Assembly: GCF_950023065.1 (NCBI RefSeq)
Contig: NC_088681.1
Coordinates: forward strand, 30,724,836 to 30,788,835
Direction: 5' to 3'
Length of the DNA stretch: 64,000 nucleotides
Source of the DNA: Planococcus citri
Lineage: Eukaryota; Arthropoda; Insecta; Hemiptera; Pseudococcidae
Shown: piece by piece, positions 59,378 through 64,000 of the stretch
Layout of the letters: every line of letters begins with the position of its first letter
How positions within the stretch are numbered: position 1 is the stretch's first letter
Position numbers and translations under genes: made by a program
Notes under the pieces: generated by a model
What the model was told of the DNA's origin: nothing
The model's database searches: none
What the model saw: only the letters and a program-made list of their open reading frames with translations

Positions 59378-62300
59378 GGGGGAAAAGTCCTGAGTTGGCA
59401 TTTTCATGTACTCCCTCCCCCCTGAAAAATTGCGTCGGAACGGCCCTGTGTGGCTGTGTACCATATTTCTATAAAGCTTTATCCTATCCCTACGTTTATG
59501 TCTAATAATGAAGTTTTCCGTGTAAGTACATCCTTCAACCACCCCCCCCCCCCACTCATAAAAAACCTCGATTGTAATCATCGAAAATTACTTCAATTTA
59601 TTAAAGTTTGTGCAGCTCCAAAATTTCCTTAGAGGAAGCCCTGCTATTTAGAGACAGGAAAACTTGAAAAAAATACCTACTTTCAAAGGCGATTTTTGAT
59701 ATCATTTTATAAGGATTTACTTTCATTTTCTTTTTGCATTCTAAACAAACGAGTTGATAATTTTATACATATACCTACCTAGGTAAGTATTAAAAAAACA
59801 TATCCATGATTTGAAACTTTCCTTCCTTAGAGAGGAGAGTTCGTCGTAATTTTTACATTATAATTTCTGGTCTTCTACATATTTATCATTAGTTTTTGTT
59901 GCTGGTGGAAGAGGAAGAGTTTTTTATTTCCAGATATTTGCAAAACAAAATGCCACAAATTTTGAAACTTTTTCACCTTTATTTACAATACCATACCTAC
60001 GTGTAGTGTAGATGAATATAACTATTTGATGATTTCTAAAAACAAGGATTTTGATAATTTTTTTTAGACCCTATAAAAGTTGTAGACTGTGAAAAATCAA
60101 TTCTTGGAACTATACTTACATTTTCTCTTCATAGAAGACCACAATTTTATAATAACTTTTACAGCGAAGAATAAAATAATGATATAAATCGTTGATAAAA
60201 AGTTCACGAATGAATGAAACACGAGTAGATAGATATAAAATAATATAAATTGACTATGGTATACCTAAAATACGAGTACGAACGCCTATAGTTTGAAAAC
60301 CCTGAATAATTTCAAGACGAAATATTTAAAGACATCGAATAAGTTATTTTGAATTATTCTCGAATCTGTAACAAAAATCAACATTCGAATCATTCGAAAC
60401 TTCGAAAGTTGAACTTTCACTTCACGGGTACAATCTGATTAAAAATAATGTGAACGTGTACTCCATTCATTCTTCTGTAAGATTATACTGCCATCATATT
60501 TCGTGTTCGAAACTTTCAAGGTCACAAAAGTTTGTTGAACATTTGATAATGAATGGAAAATGTGGCAGTTTTAAATAAGTAGATAGGTGGCTCATTCCAA
60601 AATGTAAACCAGCGGTTGCCTAATTCATTGCTTATACATTTGGCTGGGAAACTTTTTGACCTCGCTTTTTTTGGATTCGAATCAAGTCAACTTTTAAAGA
60701 TTGAAAGAACGTGTCAAAATACCGCAAAATTTGAAATTTTCAGGGGTGAAAATTAATTTACCTACCCACCACGTAGCAATTTTTCATGCTAAATTCTTAA
60801 ACAACTTTGAGTGATTTTTCAAAAAAATACCAACCAAATTTTTCATTTTAATAAGACTTTTCTACTGAGAAAAAATAATTCTAATTTATCAGGTGTTTGA
60901 GAAATTTAGGGTAAGAGCATTCTAAAAAGTAGGTAAGCAAATTTTCTCAACTTTGATAGCCATGAACTTTGAGTACCTACCGAAAATTGCTAACAAGTTC
61001 TTTTATTTTGTTAAGTCACATAAGTAAAAATTGTATTTTAAATTTAAACACTCTGTACTAGATATTAGTACCTAGGTAGGTACCTACCTCGTAAACTTAT
61101 TAGGAACTTGATAGCCTAATTTCTCACGTTTGATTGAAATTTACCTTCTACAATACGTTTTTTCATTGATCACATTATCGCGATTCATTTTGATTTCGAT
61201 GAAATGTTAATATCTACCTACCTTGGATATTTATTCATGATACCAAACCTAATACGCATCAGGTATATTTACTTTAGAATAAATTTATCGCATGAAAAAA
61301 ACCTAATCAACTATACCTATACCTACTCGTTTCATTGACAATTTCAAAACAAATGAATGATAAAAGAAGAAAATACATCGGTGTATTAATTAATATCTAA
61401 TAAAAACTAAAACAGATTGTAAAAAAAATTAGTGATGATAATAACCGATGAACTTTACTCTTTAACCTTCCCTCGTTTCGCTTGGTTAACATATCTTTTG
61501 AAATACGAAGCATAATATTCTTCAAAAAGGAAAAAAAGAAACGCTAATTAAAAGCTCAGTTCAATACTTGATAAGGTTCAAAGCTTGCTTCATTCGCGTT
61601 AAATTTTTTTCCCTTCTAAGTATACCTTTTTTTTTAGCACGAAAAAATCGTTTAATGAATTTAACCCATCGGGTTAATTTTTCGTACAAAATATTTTCAT
61701 TCACAAAATAAGAAGCATTTCGCACGCCATGAAATTTCCACACAATATAAAATGTTACTGGCCTAATTTTATTTCTTTTTTATTTTGATACCTACCAAGC
61801 TGCGAAAAAAAAATCATTTCGTTGCGAGATTTTCAAGCTATACAAAAAACTGCCTATTATTTTTAAATTGAGCGCTTTTTTTCGTTTATCTAAATTGGAA
61901 ATTTAACGAATGAAACCTGCTTTCAAGAATACATCATCGACTTGAACAGTTTTATCTTGAACCTAATCGCATTAAAAATGAGATGAGGGGAACAGCAGAG
62001 AAAACGAAACTGTATCGAAGTGAGAAAAAACACTCAGATAAACGCAGACTATATTCTTTACTTGGATCGGATAACCTTTGAATGACCTTTAACGTATGGG
62101 AGATGTTGCATCATTCTCAAAGTGGTCATTAATAACCATTAATGATAGAAGTTTAAAATAGGTGTACACTTTTTAACGAGTTGAGTTTTATAATATCGAA
62201 TTCTTGAATTTTAAAATAAGTAGGTACACTTTTGGAGAAAAAAAAATTGCAAAAAACACTGTCGAACTGTTCCATTGAAATTTAAAACCTGAGATCACAA

Positions 62301-64000
62301 ATCACATACAAAGTGTGTCCTAAAAAATGTCTGAAATATCTCAGATTTTCAATAATGTAAAGTTTGAAAAACAAAACAAGATTTTGGAAACATTTCTGCC
62401 ACATAATTATTTTAAAGTTGAATAAGGGCTATTCGATTTTTTACGAAACTTTATTTGGTGAAAAAAATTTCCAGCTCAAAATGAAGGTTTTCTCAATTTT
62501 TCTAATTTATCCCCCAAAACAATCACTTCATTACCGCGATGTTTCTTTTATTGAAGGGTGAATTTAAAAAAGTGGGGGTAGGGGTGGATTAAGTTCGTTT
62601 AATGGTAATTTTTGAACGAGCCTGACCAATTTTTTTAGCAAAAATAACTTAAGGATGTTCTTAAAACGAAAAAATACATTTTTTAAATTTAATTTTCTCT
62701 TTCAAAATGAAAATTGAAAATAATCATCAGTGATATTTTTGAAATTTTAAGCATTTCTATAAAAAAAAAACATACCTAGGTATCTACTTGAAAATTATTC
62801 TTTTAATAATTTTCATTTTTACAAAAAATTAAACTTTTAATGTCGTATGCTCGACTACTCGTTTTGTAATAATTATTCGTAAAAAAGAAGATTCGAAAAT
62901 TCAATTTCGAAGCTGCCAGTAAATTAAAATCAACAGCAACATAGGCAATCTCTCGGGTACATCAATACAAGTACATAAGTATAAATTTACGCAATAAACG
63001 CGGACCATATTAGTCTAATTATCAAAATCTTTATACTTTGTATCAATATTGCTGATATTGAACACACCGTATCCGAATATACGTTGTAGATTCATATTTG
63101 ATAGTTCACATACACGTACGCATAATTAGACCATATTGGTAACCTCTTTCATAGGTGCCTTGCAATTCAGTTCAATCGAATAAAAGGGTCAATATGAATA
63201 CAGAGATAAACTCTCATTTGAACCTCTAAACAACTCACTTAACCCGTGAAACGATATGTAAGTCGCTCAAATGAGAATTTAATAGGTATAGGTACCTCTA
63301 TATATAAGTGTACATACCTACATATGCACAACAACGATACCTCCCTATACCTGCAATTTGATCGCATAATCTTCGAAAAATTTGAAATTAGGTCCTAAAT
63401 ACTTACTTACCTCAGCTGGTCTATATACTTACATAATTTACGAGTAAGTAGGTAGTAGGTATAAAAACGTTGAGTTGGCTATGATTACCTATCAACTTCG
63501 AGTATTTACCTATATTAAGTACCTAGGTAGATATATAAAAATTTAAATTGAGAAAAATATTGCGCAATTTGTTTTTTAAAATAAAGCACAAATAAAAAAT
63601 AACTTTCAAATATCTACAAGCGTAGATATGTGTAGGTAAACGAGTAAGTACAGCCCAACTTTTGCTTTCGTGTTGTGGTGTTGTAGAAAAGTAATAATCG
63701 AAACACTCTATCAATTTTTCATGTTTTATTCGTTTTATTAATAGGTTAATTAATCAACGCAGATAATCTTCTGTATAGAAGAACCATTGATAAAATTATA
63801 GGTAGTTGATTTGCATGTCAATGATCTTTCATTTGAATTGAAAATAGAAGCAAAAAAAATAATAATAGCGAAAAATTTAAGCTAACGTACAACTTTTTAC
63901 CTCAGACCCCCCCCCCCCCTCCTTCAACCAACTTCAGTAGGTATTTTTCATGCCAATTAGCCAGAAGTGGTTCGAACAAATTTTAGAAAGAGGAGTTGGA
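59378..64000. other. sequence upstream of svp, no gene seen
   Basis: 59378..60200 is AT-rich with a C run at 59540. 60200..63900 is mostly single-copy, dense in TAGGTA/TACCTA words (for example 61070..61090) and ends near a C run at 63907. Only short chance frames are present. Confidence 0.3.

Noticed and set aside
1..64000. CRISPR arrays, operons, bacterial promoters
   Set aside because: Eukaryotic splice sites and gene structure; none of the repeats has the regular spacer-repeat pattern.

Overview
The window is AT-rich arthropod nuclear DNA. Two parts of one host gene can be identified, and about 10 kb is a young LTR retrotransposon. The rest is intron and flank built from dispersed and folded repeats. 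Long introns, canonical GT..AG sites, a COUP-TF class nuclear receptor and the very frequent word TAGGTA/TACCTA suggest an insect, perhaps a sternorrhynchan hemipteran such as a mealybug or aphid relative. That identification is inference.

Host gene. On the minus strand, 55076..55703 encodes the N-terminal region and first half-finger of a seven-up (svp)/COUP-TF receptor. Exon 19842..19991 encodes the rest of the DNA-binding domain. Both splice sites and phases agree, which gives a 35,084 bp intron (19992..55075) cutting the first zinc finger. The ligand-binding domain exons were not found and should lie left of position 1. A candidate core promoter with a DR1 and an X-box lies at about 56.44-56.57 kb.

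Retrotransposon. 23887..34099 (minus strand, same sense as svp, inside that intron) is a 10.2 kb Ty1/copia-type element. It has 273 bp LTRs differing at one base, a 5 bp target duplication, a primer-binding site and a polypurine tract. It carries gag with two CCHC knuckles, a very long pol (protease, integrase, RT, RNase H) and a third 3' ORF rich in arginine. The layout implies that one start codon at 32471..32473 serves three proteins: a splice donor lies one base after it, and phase-matching acceptors lie at the starts of pol and the 3' ORF. In this copy the gag frame has a TAG at codon 4. The hexamer ACAGAG (sense) occurs about 49 times along the element, in coding frames 1, 2 and 3 as well as in leader, LTR and 3' UTR, so it looks like a nucleic-acid-level signal. 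These features together form the most unusual system in the window.

Other repeats. Two copies of a ~1.35 kb foldback element lie at 7949..9312 and 57709..59377; the second carries a nested 320 bp element with an 8 bp target duplication. A 1.7 kb TA-flanked element (45231..46924) contains a tRNA-Arg-like Pol III unit. Smaller MITE-like and foldback elements (21603..22270, 15640..16650 and a half copy at 11770..12520) and several degenerate tandem arrays make up much of the remainder. Less repetitive blocks (about 1.7-4.0, 6.6-7.9, 9.9-10.7, 13.7-14.9, 17.4-19.8, 34.3-36.3, 39.5-41.5, 44.4-45.2, 50.0-51.9, 54.3-56.8 and 60.2-63.9 kb) are where intronic or upstream regulatory DNA of svp is most likely, but no gene could be supported in them.
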